34,470 bases of DNA from Anaerolineales bacterium (GCA_012032575.1 JAAUSP010000009.1:1-34470), one strand, 5' to 3'. Positions 1 through 9,202 are shown, counted from the stretch's first letter. Program-made: numbers and translations. Notes: generated by a model not told the origin, from the sequence alone.

Positions 1-161
1 AGCCCGATTAATCGGGCGCTGTTGTGTAGTCCGGCGAACTTCATCGCCGGACGAGCGCCGGTAGCAAGGTTGCGCCCAAGGTTTCCGAATGCTCTCGAAA
101 ATTCAGCGAGAATCAGCGAGAATCAGCGTTATCTGCGTTCCAATGCGTATTGTCGCCTTGC
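1..161. repeat. Intergenic palindromes and short tandem repeat downstream of the helicase gene
   Basis: Seen in sequence: a 16-bp perfect palindrome at 2-17 (GCCCGATTAATCGGGC), a hairpin with arms GTCCGGCGA and TCGCCGGAC around 30-53, and a short tandem repeat of an 'agcgagaatc' unit near 103-135. The region lies just past the stop codon of the minus-strand EndoQ-UvrD gene at 162, so the hairpin could help end that transcript. No clear U-tract follows it. No gene is visible here. Confidence 0.4.
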
Positions 162-3100
162 TTAAAACAGTTTGAGTTGAGCACTCTCCGGCTTTTCTTT
201 GACCGGCTTGCGGGCGGCCATCTGCTTGATCTCCAGCAGGGCGCTTTCAATATCGCTCAAAAAACGAGAGGGCGGGTTGTGCTGGCGCTGGCCGAACAGA
301 AAGCGGCTTTTGGCGTGGGTCAACACCAGTTTGTGCTGAGCGCGGGTCATGCCCACGTAAAACAGCCGGCGCTCCTCCTCGACCTCGACGGGCTGGCCCG
401 GCCTTTGATAGGGCAGCAAATTCTCCTCGCAGCCGGTGATAAAAACCACGGGAAACTCCAACCCTTTGGAGGCATGCAAGGACATCAGCGTGACTCTATC
501 GGCGCGGGGATCGTAGGCGTCGGTTTCTTTGTGCAGCACGGTGGACTCCAAGAAGTCGAGCAGCCGGCTTTCAAAAGGGACAGCCCGCAGCCGCAACTGC
601 TGGACTCGCTCGGCTTGCTTTTCGGTGAAAGTAAGGGCTGCGTGCGGCTGGATCAGCTCGATCAGTTCGGTGACGGGCGGCAAGGGTTGGCTCTGCCGCA
701 GCTCGTCAAGGAACGAGATGAGGGCGGCTTGCCCTTTCCTGACAAAAGCCTGCTCCAGGTGAAAAGTTGAGCCGGGGTTGTAGAGATACCACAGACAGGC
801 CAGCACGGCCCTGATCTCCTTGTGCTCGTAAAACGGGGTCTGGCTAAGGCTCTGGTAGGGAATGCCGGAACGCTGCAAGGCTTCCACCAGCGTATGGCTC
901 TGCGCGCCGGTGCGATACAGCACGGCAAAGTCGGCAAAGGCGCGGCCCGCGTCTTCGCCGGCACTGACCCGCTCGGTATCCATGGAAAAATAACTCGTCC
1001 CACCGACCATCTTCTCGATTTGATGGACCACATATTCGGCTTCGGCTTTGTCGGTGGGGGCGTGGTAAATATCCAGCCGGGTTTGATCGAGGAAATCGGA
1101 CCAGGTTTTGACCCGCTCGGCGGCGGCGCTTTTGGCAATCACCTGGCTGGAGGCGTCGAGAATGAGTTGGGTGGAGCGGTAGTTCTGGCTCAAAGGCAGA
1201 ACGACCGCCCCCGGATAATCCTGGCGAAAGTGCAGGAAGTATTCCACCTTCGCCCCGCGAAAGCCATAAATGGCCTGGTCGGGGTCGCCGATGACGCACA
1301 GGTTGGCCTGCGGTCCGGCCAGCAGCCGCAGCAAGCGGTATTGGGCCAGGTTAATATCCTGGTACTCGTCCACCGAAATCCAGCCAAAGCGCTGCTGATA
1401 CCGCTCCAGCACATCAGGACAGGTTTCAAACAGGTGGACTGTCATAGCAATCAGGTCGTCAAAATCCAGGAGTTGGTTTTGGCGCAGGGCGGCTTCGTAG
1501 GCGCGATAAACTTCTTGCAGGTCCGTCAACTCTTCCGACTCCGGCGTGAGCAGTTGATTTTTGGCCGCCGAAATCTGCTCCAAATAATGATTGATCTCTT
1601 TTTCGCCCAGGTCAGGATAACCCTGCCGGAGTATAGCCTGCCGATCCTGCTCGCCGGCAATGGCAAAATGAGGGCTGAGGCCCAGCGACTCACCCGCTTC
1701 GCGCAGGATCATCGCGCCGAAGGCGTGGAAAGTTTTGACGACAACTTGACCGGCCACAGCCTCACCCAGCAAGGCGGTCAGGCGCGAGGCCATCTCTTCG
1801 GCGGCTTTGTTGGTGAAGGTAATTGCCAGGATTTGCGAAGGGGTGACGCCTTTTTCGAGGATGAGATGAGCGATGCGGTAGGTCAGGGTGCGGGTTTTGC
1901 CGGTCCCCGGCCCGGCGACGATGAGCAGCGGGGCATCCGTACATGCTGCCGCTTCGCGCTGTTGCGGATTGAGACCGGCCAGGATGGTTTTGGGTTGGGG
2001 TGCGGCAGAGGGTTCAAAAGGCGGCTCATCAGAAGCAGCTTGCGGCTGGCTGAATAAGTCGGTCTGTTTCCATGCAAAAGGGGTCACGCCCTCTTTGAGC
2101 TGCATTGATTTAGCCTGGGCTGTGGACAAGTCCGGCTCAGGTTTGACCGGCGCAGCGGCAGGGGTAAGAAAATGCAACTGGGCCGTAAGCGTCGCCCGCT
2201 CCTGGGCGTCGAACAGCTTAATGACGCCGTACTCACCGTCATAGCCACCGGCAATGCTCACTTCGCCCTGGCGCATGCGGCGGATGCCTTCGGCCAGGAG
2301 CGGCCCACCGGCTCGCTCGATCTCGGCCAGGGGGATGTCCTGCAAAATTGACAGTTCCGGCCCCAGTTTGCTCAGCAGGTCGTGGTAACGCTGGACAACC
2401 TGTTTGGACGCAGCGCTCACACCCAACACCTCGGCCAGCACTTCGGGCAGCGGGATCAAGCTCTGGAAGCGCTGCGGGCGCGGCGGTTTTGCGCCTTCGG
2501 GCCGGTCGGCCAGCATTTCGACCCGGTGCATGACCCCGACCGTAACCGGCTTACCGCAAACCGAACAAAGCCCTTGCCGCTCCAGGGTGGTCTGCGGATG
2601 CCAGCGGATGTCACACTTGCGGTGACCGTCGTAATGGTATTTGCCTTCTTCGGGGAAAAACTCAACCGTACCCAGAAATTTGGTCGGATCGCCCGTTTTT
2701 AAGGCTTCAAAAATGGCCGGGTAGGACAGCTCCGTGTCGAACTGATTGGCTTCGCGGGCCAGCTTTTGGGGCGAGTGGGCGTCGGAGTTGGAGACGAGGG
2801 TATAGCGATCCAGGCTCGACACGCGCCAGTTCATCGGCGGGTCGGACGACAGGCCGGTTTCCAGGGCGAAGATGTGCGGGGTCAAATCGTCGAAACATGC
2901 CTCGACCGAGTCGAAGCCCGACTTTGAGCCAAGCAGAGCAAACCAGGGCGTCCAGATGTGGGCCGGGATGAGGTAGTTCTGGGGATCAATATCGAGGATG
3001 ATTTCCAGCAGGTCGCGTGAGTCCAGCCCCAGGATGGGCCGGCCATCGGAGCGGATATTGCCGATCCTTTCCAGAGCGGCCTGTATTTTTCCACCGCCGC

Positions 3101-3448
3101 AAAGCTGGGGGCAAAGATGACATTGTGAATCTTGCGGACCTGGTCATACTTTTTGTAAATACTGCTGATTTCGCCGGCCAGCATAAAGCGCACCGGGGCA
3201 TGGCAGGCCGGGAAGACCTGCTCCTGGACCGCTCCGGCCACTTCATCCTTGAGCCGGAACAGGCCCGCTTCCGCCGGTTCCAGCCTTTGCTTCAGCTCTT
3301 GCAGCCAGCCGGGATGGGCAATATCGCCCGTGCCAATCACATGGACGCCTTTAAGCTGGCCCCATTTGCTAAGGTGTTCCAGGGTTAAATCTTTGCTGGT
3401 AGCCCGCGAATAATAAGAATGAAGGTGTACATCGGCCACAAATTTCAT
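162..3448 (-). CDS. EndoQ-like PHP nuclease fused to UvrD/Rep family helicase (one frameshift)
   Basis: Predicted to couple recognition or cleavage of damaged DNA to unwinding. The N-terminal part (about residues 1-400) resembles endonuclease Q: it opens MKFVADVHLHSYYSRATSKD, carries 'GTGDIAHPGW', then 'TGLSSDPPMNWR' and 'SNSDAHSP', followed by a four-cysteine zinc site (CDIRW then CSVCGKP). EndoQ enzymes nick DNA 5' of deaminated bases. The C-terminal part is a superfamily 1A helicase: Walker A GPGTGKT, motif II DEYQDIN, GDPDQAIYGFRGA, QNYRS, LHASKGLEF and FYVGMTRA. The start is the ATG at 3448, preceded by GGAGGA. The frame breaks in an A5 run at 3089-3093; adding one A joins 'FAAVEK' to 'IQAALERIGNIRSDG' and gives 1095 residues. 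The domain match is strong; activity on deaminated bases is inferred from the family. Confidence 0.88.
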
Positions 3449-3473
3449 CGGCACTCCTCCGGCGCTGAGGAAG

Positions 3474-3535
3474 GGAGATTGGAGATTAGAGATTAGAGAT
3501 TAGAGATTCGGGCTAATCATCTCCAATATCACTCC
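3474..3535. repeat. Heptamer tandem repeat (ggagatt/agagatt x5) with inverted arm
   Basis: Five consecutive 7-bp units run from 3474 to 3508 (ggagatt, ggagatt, agagatt, agagatt, agagatt). They are followed by an inverted copy: ATTGGAGAT at 3478-3486 pairs with ATCTCCAAT at 3519-3527. The element sits immediately upstream of the EndoQ-UvrD start codon on the minus strand, so it could lie in that gene's promoter or leader. It shares its 7-bp period and palindromic layout with other intergenic elements in this window. Confidence 0.7.
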
Positions 3536-3587
3536 GGGCGGGTGACGGGATTAAGCCAGGGTAGATTGAGCAATAAACTCAACATAA

Positions 3588-3717
3588 CATTCGCCGTTAC
3601 TACTCAGCCATGTCATTTCGACCGAAGGGAGAAATCTCTACAGCGCTACATAGGCGTTAGAGATTTCTCGGCCTACGGCCTCGAAATGACATGAGGGCTG
3701 AGCAGTTACCATTCGCC
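3588..3717. mobile_element. MITE-like inverted-repeat element, copy 1, with 8-bp flanking direct repeat
   Basis: The element spans about 3596-3709. Outer ends GTTACTACTCAGCC and GGCTGAGCAGTTAC are imperfect inverted repeats. Inner arms read atgtcatttcga...gagaaatctct and agagatttctc...tcgaaatgacat. The sequence CATTCGCC occurs at 3588-3595 and again at 3710-3717, an 8-bp direct repeat that looks like a target-site duplication. Related copies lie near 14395-14513 and 27735-27855. No transposase is encoded, so if mobile it is non-autonomous. Confidence 0.65.
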
Positions 3718-3751
3718 AACAGGATCATAACATGGTTGGAGTAATTCTCTA

Positions 3752-6403
3752 TCAAGCCTCTTTCTGCCCGGACAGAATCTGCTCCACCAGCGCTTTCTCT
3801 TCTTCCAGCGTTGTAACTTGACCGTCCAACCGGGCATTCCGCAACGCATCAATGATAACGCGGTAGATCGGGCCGGGGGGTAAGCCAAATTCGGCTTTGA
3901 GGTAATTGCCGTCAATCAGGGGCGCAATGTGGCACAGGTCACGTTGGAAGCGCAGCAGTTGGGCCTGGGCCGGGGCATCCTCCAGCCCCAGCCAGGCAAT
4001 CAGACGGGCATCGTCGGAGGCCGGGGCCAGCAGGTCATAAAGGGCGCTGTTACTCTCCGCAGCGGCAATTTCGACGACCTTCCGCCGAAGCTGATAAGCC
4101 TGGGCCAGCGTGGCCCGCTGATGGTGCGCAGATTAAGCCGCTGCGCCAGGTCGGTCTGTTCGTCGCCGGTCAGCCAGAACATCAATAACCCCAGGTAATG
4201 AACCGGCGCAGGCGTTGTTCCGGCCCAGGGCGTCTCAGTCAGGACGGTGCGGAGCAGTTGGAGTCGTCCCACCAGCCAATCGTCCACCAGCAAGCCGGGA
4301 TGGATGGCGGCTAAAATGCCCAATTGATCGAGCTGGCGCAGGGCCTGTTCCGGCTGGCGCTCCTGAAAAATCAGCTCCAATTCGTGGGTAATCCGCTCCC
4401 CGCTGACGCGCGACAGCAAATCCAGAGCGTTTGTCAGCAGTTCGGCGGTACGTTCTTCCAGCCTAAAATCGAGCCGGGCCATGAGGCGGGCGGCCCGCAA
4501 CATGCGGGTTGGGTCTTCGACAAAGCTGAGGCTGTGCAGCACCCGGATCAGCCGCGCTTCCAGGTCGCTCTGGCCGCCATAAAAATCGAGCAGTTCGCCA
4601 AAGTGATCGGGAGTCAGACGCAAGGCCAGGGTATTGATGGTGAAATCACGGCGGTGCAAATCCTGGCGAATGGAACTCTGCTCCACCTCCGGCAGGGCCG
4701 AGGGATGGCGGTAAAATTCGGTCCGGGCGGTCACAAAATCGAGCGAGGTCAGCGGCGTATTTTTGGCCGGGGGGGTCGAGCCAAAGGGGGATGGGCTGGG
4801 CCAGAATCCATTTGGCCGTGCCAAAACGGTCGTGGCTGCGCACCCGTCCGCCCCGGCACTCATGCAGACGTTGGGCCAGGCCAATCGCGTCACCCTCAAC
4901 CACCAGATCAAGGTCAAAGCGAGGACTGGCTTTGTCTCTTTCGTCGCTGCCCAGCAGCATCATAAATAACAGATCACGCCCAAAGCCACCCACCAGGTAA
5001 AGGGTGTCGCCACTTTGGGCGGCCAGTCCGCCAGCTTCACGCAAAAGTTGCAGCAAATCAGGCGAAAGAACCTGTTCAAGCTGGAGGGCCAGGTTGGGCC
5101 GGGCCGGTTTGTTGCTGCCGCCAAGCTGCCACAGGTTAATCAAATCGGTGCGGGTGACAATACCGATGACCGGGCCGCCCGGCTCCTCGACCACCGGCAC
5201 TTGCCCGATGCCTTCGCCGGTCATCAAATCCTGCACGGCGTCAATGCTGTCGCCGGGGCTGACAAAAAACTCGCCTTTCTTCATAAACTGGCTGATGACC
5301 GCGCCTTCCAGCCGGTGCCGCCGGGCTTTGTCAATTTCGCGGCGGGAAAGCACGCCGGCAATCCGGCCGCTGGCCGGATCAACCACCGGAAAACCTTCGT
5401 GGCCGTAGCGGTCCATCATCTCCGCCGCATGGCGAACCGTATCGGTGGGGGCCAGGGTCCGCGCCCCTTTGGACATCACCTGGGCGACGGTTGTCGCGGG
5501 TTGAACCTCCAGCTTTAGCAGATGGATCAGGTCTTTGCGCAGCCGCCACAATTCTTTATCTTTGGCCAATGCCGCCGCTGCCCGCGTATGGCCGCCCCCG
5601 CCGAAAAATTCCATAATCCGGCCCACATCAATCGCGTCGGTGATGGAACGGGCTACTATTTGCACGTGGTCCTGCATTGCGACTAAAATAAACAGCGCCT
5701 CCGATTGGTACAAATCGCGCAGGCGGTGGGCCAGAGTGCTGATTTCTTCGACATAATGGTGGGTGGTGGCCGTCGCCAGAATGATGGTGTGGCCGTGTAT
5801 AGGCAGCGTTTCCAGGTTATGGATCAAATGTTCATACAGGATTTTCTGAGCGTCGCTCATGGCGTAGTTGAGATACTCGCGCACCAGGTCGAGGCGGGCA
5901 TGTCCTTGACTCAGTAGCCAGGCCGCCGCGTGCAGATCGCGCGGGCTGGTATTGGCATAGGTCAGCGAGCCGGTATCCTCATAAATACCCAGCAGGAGCA
6001 GGGTGGCTTCAATCGGCGACAAGTGAATTGAAAGCTCCCGAATTTTCTCGATGAGCAGGGTAGCTGTCGCGCCCGTATCGGTCAGGCTCAGGGTTGCGCC
6101 GGGAGGAGGGGGCTGGTGCAACTCGTGGTGGTCAATAATGTGCAGCAAAACATCCGGCTTTAAGCCCTTGAGGGTGGGAATCTGCTGGCTGTCTACAATG
6201 GTCAGCCGGTCAATCGGCTTGCGCTCCAACTCGCTGAACTGCACAAAGGGCAGTTGACTTTCATAAAGAGTGACAAAATTACGCACATTCCGGTTTAGGG
6301 AGTTGGGCAAAAGCGGCATCGCTTCTGGGTAAAGCCGCCACGCGCCCAGCAGCGAGGCTACGGCATCAAAATCGGCATTGGCGTGGGTGACAATGATGTG
6401 CAT
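3752..6403 (-). CDS. DHH/DHHA1-CBS-CBS-CCA tRNA nucleotidyltransferase-like fusion protein (two frame errors)
   Basis: This multidomain protein joins a DHH phosphoesterase, two CBS domains and a poly(A) polymerase/CCA-adding nucleotidyltransferase. Residues 1-320 carry the DHH features: HANADFDAVAS, TIVDSQQ, IIDHHE, GIYEDTGS and the DHHA1 glycine motif FGGGGHTRAAAA. The CBS pair spans about 330-450 (e.g. 'VMSKGARTLAPTDTVRHAAE'). The nucleotidyltransferase head follows with LYLVGGFGRDLL and the metal-binding FDLDLVVEGDA, then LDFVTARTEFY and RRDFTINTLA. Proteins of this layout are known and are often annotated as CCA-adding enzymes. The start ATG at 6403 was chosen because HIIVTHANADFDA begins there. 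The frame changes twice: one extra base in C runs near 4776-4790 and one missing G at 4122-4124. Corrected length is 883 residues, ending QILSGQKEA. Confidence 0.87.
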
Positions 6404-6436
6404 AAAAGCAGTATACCACAGAAGAGGAGGGAGGAG

Positions 6437-6507
6437 GAAGGGAAGAGGGGAAGATTGGAAGGCTGGAAGGTTGGAAAAACCATTCTTCCAGCCTTCCAAC
6501 CTTCCAG
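6437..6507. repeat. Purine-rich short tandem repeat with inverted copy
   Basis: The plus strand carries attggaa, ggctggaa and ggttggaa in tandem, followed by the complement. GGAAGGCTGGAAG at 6458-6470 pairs with CTTCCAGCCTTCC at 6485-6497, and CTGGAAGGTTGGAA at 6463-6476 pairs with TTCCAACCTTCCAG at 6494-6507, so two hairpins are mutually exclusive. It fills the gap between two divergent genes and ends only a few bases before the GNAT start codon, where it could affect translation. Confidence 0.65.
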
Positions 6508-6514
6508 TTAAGCC

Positions 6515-7147
6515 ATGACCAGCGAAATCATCCTCCGTCCCGCCACACTCACCGATGCCCAGATATTAGCCCAGTTGTGGGCGGCCACCTTTCCCGACAA
6601 ATTCGGCCCCATTCTGGGCGACAAAGCCGAGCGGGTGCTGTGCGACTGGCTGCGGCTGAGTGAGCGCCATCTGCAAACGACGACGCTGGCCGAAATTGAC
6701 GAAACCGTGGCCGGGTTTATGGTATTGGAAACATCATCAGCGCTACGCGCCGACGATGGGCGCTGGCTGTGGCACGCGCTGCAATTGAACAACGGCATTT
6801 TCGGCGCACTGCGGGGGATGCTGTTGATGCTGCTGATTGACCGCCATCACCCTCGCTACCAAAATGAAATTTACATCGAGATGCTGGGGGTTGATCCAGC
6901 CTGGCGCGGTCGCGGGGTGGCTTATCAGTTAATCGCCCACGCCGAGGCTGTGGCGCGGCAGCAGAGCGCGACTCAATTGGCGCTGGCCGTGGTCAATGAC
7001 AATCTGCCAGCCATTCAATTATATGAAAAAATGGGCTTTACCACCCAGTCAGAACAGCGCAGCCGGCTTTTGCAGTGGATTACCGGACACTCCGGCTACT
7101 ACACGATGGCGAAAGAATTGTCAACGGAAGTAGGGAGTAAGGAGTAA
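6515..7147 (+). CDS. GNAT family N-acetyltransferase
   Basis: Predicted to move an acetyl group from acetyl-CoA to an unknown amine. The N-terminus (ILRPATLTDAQILAQLWAAT) is a typical GNAT opening. The acetyl-CoA loop is seen as EMLGVDPAWRGRGVAYQLI at about residues 123-141, with the R-G-R-G-V pyrophosphate-binding pattern. 'NDNLPAIQLYEKMGF' near 165-179 is the usual GNAT C-terminal motif. Length (210 residues) is normal. There is no good Shine-Dalgarno sequence before the ATG; an intergenic palindrome ends at 6507. The last codons (TEVGSKE) fall inside a heptamer-repeat hairpin arm. Substrate cannot be predicted. Confidence 0.85.
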   Translation: MTSEIILRPATLTDAQILAQLWAATFPDKFGPILGDKAERVLCDWLRLSERHLQTTTLAEIDETVAGFMVLETSSALRADDGRWLWHALQLNNGIFGALRGMLLMLLIDRHHPRYQNEIYIEMLGVDPAWRGRGVAYQLIAHAEAVARQQSATQLALAVVNDNLPAIQLYEKMGFTTQSEQRSRLLQWITGHSGYYTMAKELSTEVGSKE

Positions 7148-7187
7148 ATGCCTCCCCCTACTACCTACTCCCTTCTCCTTACTCCCG
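7126..7187. repeat. Heptamer-repeat hairpin between convergent GNAT and thioredoxin genes
   Basis: GGGAGTAAGGAG at 7133-7144 pairs perfectly with CTCCTTACTCCC at 7175-7186. Both arms are built of 7-bp units (agggagt, aaggagt and complements). The left arm overlaps the end of the acetyltransferase reading frame. Placed between convergent genes, it could act as a bidirectional transcription stop, although there is no long T tract. Confidence 0.65.
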
Positions 7188-7194
7188 GTTTGAT

Positions 7195-7524
7195 TCAACT
7201 ATCCAGATAGGGCGTAATTTTATCCAGAATGGCCTGCTTGGGGAGTGTGCCGACCATGCGCTCGACGGGCTGGCCGAATTTGAACAAAATCAGGGTGGGC
7301 AGGTTGAGGACGTGGTAATTTGACGTGACCAGCGGATTGGTTTCAATATCTACCTTGACTATTTTTAGCCCTTCGGGAAATTGGGTCGCAATTTCGGCCA
7401 GGTAAGCGTCAACGGTTTTGCAAGGGCCGCACCATTCGGCCCAAAAATCGGCAATGACGGGAATATCACACTTTAAAACTTCCGCATCAAAGCTGTTATC
7501 GGTAACAGGAATTAGTGTGACCAT
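7195..7524 (-). CDS. trxA: Thioredoxin
   Basis: A 109-residue cytoplasmic thioredoxin with the redox motif W31-C-G-P-C-K36 in 'DFWAEWCGPCK'. The cis-proline region is seen in 'VLNLPTLILFK'. It would reduce protein disulfides using electrons from thioredoxin reductase, which is not in this window. The start ATG at 7524 is supported by AGGAGGA at 7537-7543 on the minus strand; a longer frame to 7587 exists but lacks a ribosome binding site. The gene is transcribed alone. Confidence 0.93.
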   Translation of the reverse strand: MVTLIPVTDNSFDAEVLKCDIPVIADFWAEWCGPCKTVDAYLAEIATQFPEGLKIVKVDIETNPLVTSNYHVLNLPTLILFKFGQPVERMVGTLPKQAILDKITPYLDS

Positions 7525-7587
7525 AATTGTATTAACTCCTCCTGTAAATATATGTTGAACTATACTCTGACTGGCAAACTGTGGCAA

Positions 7588-7888
7588 GTAGCAGGCAACA
7601 AGGTTAAAATCGGCCTCATTTATTTGAGGCTGTTATAACATTTTATCACCGATACTTTGGCAAGGTTCAAAAACTCGTAAAATTAGATTGACCCTTTTTT
7701 ACCACAGAGACACAGATTTTAATTATTTTCCTTTGTGTCTCTGCTCGCTTCGCAGTCTGTCGTTAATTCCCGACTTCAATTTCCAAAAGTGTCAATCTGA
7801 CTTGAACCAAGCCTTTTATGTATTAAAAAAAACCAAAAATCCTCTAACCAATTTCCTACGAATAGTCTACGATTATGCTACGTTTCTC
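7588..7888. other. Intergenic region, upstream of thioredoxin
   Basis: No convincing gene. Reading on the minus strand toward trxA, an extended -10-like TGTTATAAC lies near 7630-7640 and could belong to the trxA promoter, but no well-spaced -35 was found. The rest (7688-7880) is AT-rich with no recognisable motif; a 70-residue frame here has no family features. Confidence 0.4.
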
Positions 7889-7917
7889 TTGACTCCTTAG
7901 GAGAAAAGTGCTATTAT
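7889..7917 (+). promoter_or_regulatory. Sigma70-type promoter of the glpF leader
   Basis: TTGACT at 7889-7894 and TATTAT at 7912-7917 are separated by exactly 17 bp, the best-spaced promoter-like pair upstream of the glycerol block. Transcription would start near 7924, about 540 bases before the glpF start codon. Confidence 0.6.
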
Positions 7918-7929
7918 AGCGTTTGTGTA

Positions 7930-7966
7930 ACAAATGTTCACAACCGGGAGGATTGTGAACATTTGT
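7930..7966. promoter_or_regulatory. Perfect 14-bp inverted repeat, probable operator
   Basis: ACAAATGTTCACAA (7930-7943) and TTGTGAACATTTGT (7953-7966) are perfect inverted copies with a 9-bp spacer. They sit directly after the predicted -10 and transcription start, a typical repressor position. The core TTGTGAA also occurs on the minus strand upstream of the regulator gene ending at 31362, so a SorC-type regulator is a candidate binder. That link is an inference. Confidence 0.6.
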
Positions 7967-8163
7967 CCAGCCCCCTCTTGTTTTAGTTTCTTCTGTCCGC
8001 TGACAACTTCAAAATCCTAACTCTGGTTATTTGACTTTATAATCAAAAAACTAGTCGGAAAACAAAGGCGTGAAACGTGACCACGATGTTACCAGGTTCA
8101 CTGTGTCTGCTAGTTATCAATCCAAGCCAAAAAACCGGCTTGATTTCCATTGCTCAGAAATAG
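7967..8163 (+). ncRNA. Possible leader RNA or small RNA body between the glpF promoter and hairpin
   Basis: Between the promoter/operator and the strong hairpin at 8164-8207 there is no convincing reading frame. A smaller hairpin is present: CAAGCC at 8123-8128 pairs with GGCTTG at 8137-8142. If transcription starts near 7924 and ends after 8207, the product would be an RNA of roughly 290 bases. No match to a known RNA family was recognised by eye. Confidence 0.3.
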
Positions 8164-8217
8164 AAGGCAGAGAGTTGACCCGCTAGAACGGGTCAACTCT
8201 CTGCCTTGTTTATTTTT
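8164..8217 (+). terminator. Strong 19-bp hairpin, terminator or attenuator in the glpF leader
   Basis: A perfect 19-bp stem (8164-8182 with 8189-8207) closes on the 6-base loop ctagaa and is followed by gtttattttt. This has the form of an intrinsic terminator. It stands about 260 bases before the glpF start codon and after the promoter near 7900, so it would stop transcription in the leader unless relieved. Confidence 0.65.
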
Positions 8218-8414
8218 CAGGGCAGTTTAATAGGCGGCTGAACCGGCATCCTTCAGAACATTTTAAGGGAACCGGCTCGCATATAGCATTCAAAGGAGGA
8301 AACATATCGAAGATTTGATCATTCATAAACTCACCAAGACAGGGCAGGTTAGTCTGAAACCCGCCACCCTGTCTCACCCAAAGCTTTGACAATGGGGTTT
8401 CAAAGCAAATAATC

Positions 8415-8431
8415 GGTTTTATAACAAAACC
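8415..8431. promoter_or_regulatory. Small inverted repeat before glpF
   Basis: GGTTTT (8415-8420) and AAAACC (8426-8431) are inverted with a 5-bp spacer, about 35 bases ahead of the glpF start codon. It may be a weak operator or chance in an AT-rich stretch. Confidence 0.3.
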
Positions 8432-8464
8432 AAAAAATCCTTATGTGTGAGGGGAAAATCAACT

Positions 8465-9202
8465 ATGAGTATCTTAATGGGTGAATTACTCGGCACGATG
8501 ATGCTAATCATCTTGGGCGATGGCGTCGTTGCCAACGTAGTATTGAACAAAAATAAAGGCCAAAATAGCGGCTGGATTGTGATTACCGCAGGCTGGGCTT
8601 TTGCGGTATTGATTGGGGTCTTTACTTCACAGGCGTTTGGAAGCGCTGGCGCTCACCTCAATCCGGCGGTAACGTTTGGTCTGCTTGCGGCTGGGGTGGT
8701 TCCGGCAGGTGATGTTGTCTTTTATCTCATCGGCGAATTTGTCGGAGCCTTCCTGGGCGCGATTATTGTCTGGTTGGCTTACCTGCCACACTTCGACGCC
8801 ACGCGGGGAGATGGCTCGGAAGGAGCTAAACTAGCCGTTTTCAGCACCGGCCCGGCCATTCGCAATACCACCACCAACCTGATCACCGAAATCATCGGCA
8901 CATTCGTCCTGGTATTGGGTGTGGGTGTTATTTTCCAAATCAATACCCCCGTTAGCGGCATTCAGGTTGCCGGTGGGCTTGGCCCTTATCTGGTCGCCTG
9001 TCTGGTCTGGGGCATCGGCCTCTCGCTGGGCGGCCCGACCGGTTACGCTATCAACCCCGCCCGTGACCTCGGCCCACGCATTGCCCACTTTATCTTGCCG
9101 ATTGCCGGCAAGGGCGACTCCGACTGGGGTTATTCCTGGATCCCGGTTGTCGGCCCGATCATCGGCGGTGTTATCGCCGGTGTGTTGCTACAGATCCTCT
9201 AA
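8465..9202 (+). CDS. glpF: Glycerol uptake facilitator (aquaglyceroporin)
   Basis: An inner-membrane channel of the MIP family that lets glycerol diffuse into the cell. Both NPA boxes are present: AHLNPAVTFG at about residue 68 and YAINPARDLGPR near 200. The Asp after the second NPAR box is typical of glycerol-conducting members rather than strict water channels. Six hydrophobic segments plus the two half-helices are visible, and the length (245 residues) is normal. The ATG at 8465 is preceded by GAGGGG at 8449-8454; an upstream in-frame GTG at 8447 is less likely. It is the first gene of the glycerol/dihydroxyacetone block and lies behind a long structured leader. Confidence 0.93.
   Translation: MSILMGELLGTMMLIILGDGVVANVVLNKNKGQNSGWIVITAGWAFAVLIGVFTSQAFGSAGAHLNPAVTFGLLAAGVVPAGDVVFYLIGEFVGAFLGAIIVWLAYLPHFDATRGDGSEGAKLAVFSTGPAIRNTTTNLITEIIGTFVLVLGVGVIFQINTPVSGIQVAGGLGPYLVACLVWGIGLSLGGPTGYAINPARDLGPRIAHFILPIAGKGDSDWGYSWIPVVGPIIGGVIAGVLLQIL

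Noticed and set aside
150..2057. Long plus-strand frames (206 and 411 residues)
   Set aside because: They lie opposite the EndoQ-UvrD gene, which has clear motifs; they show no family features and look like GC-driven shadows.
3474..3535. CRISPR-like array
   Set aside because: The repeat unit is 7 bp with no spacers, and no cas gene is present.
8210..8392. 60-residue minus-strand frame in the glpF leader
   Set aside because: No ribosome site, no family resemblance, and it sits in a region better explained as an untranslated leader.
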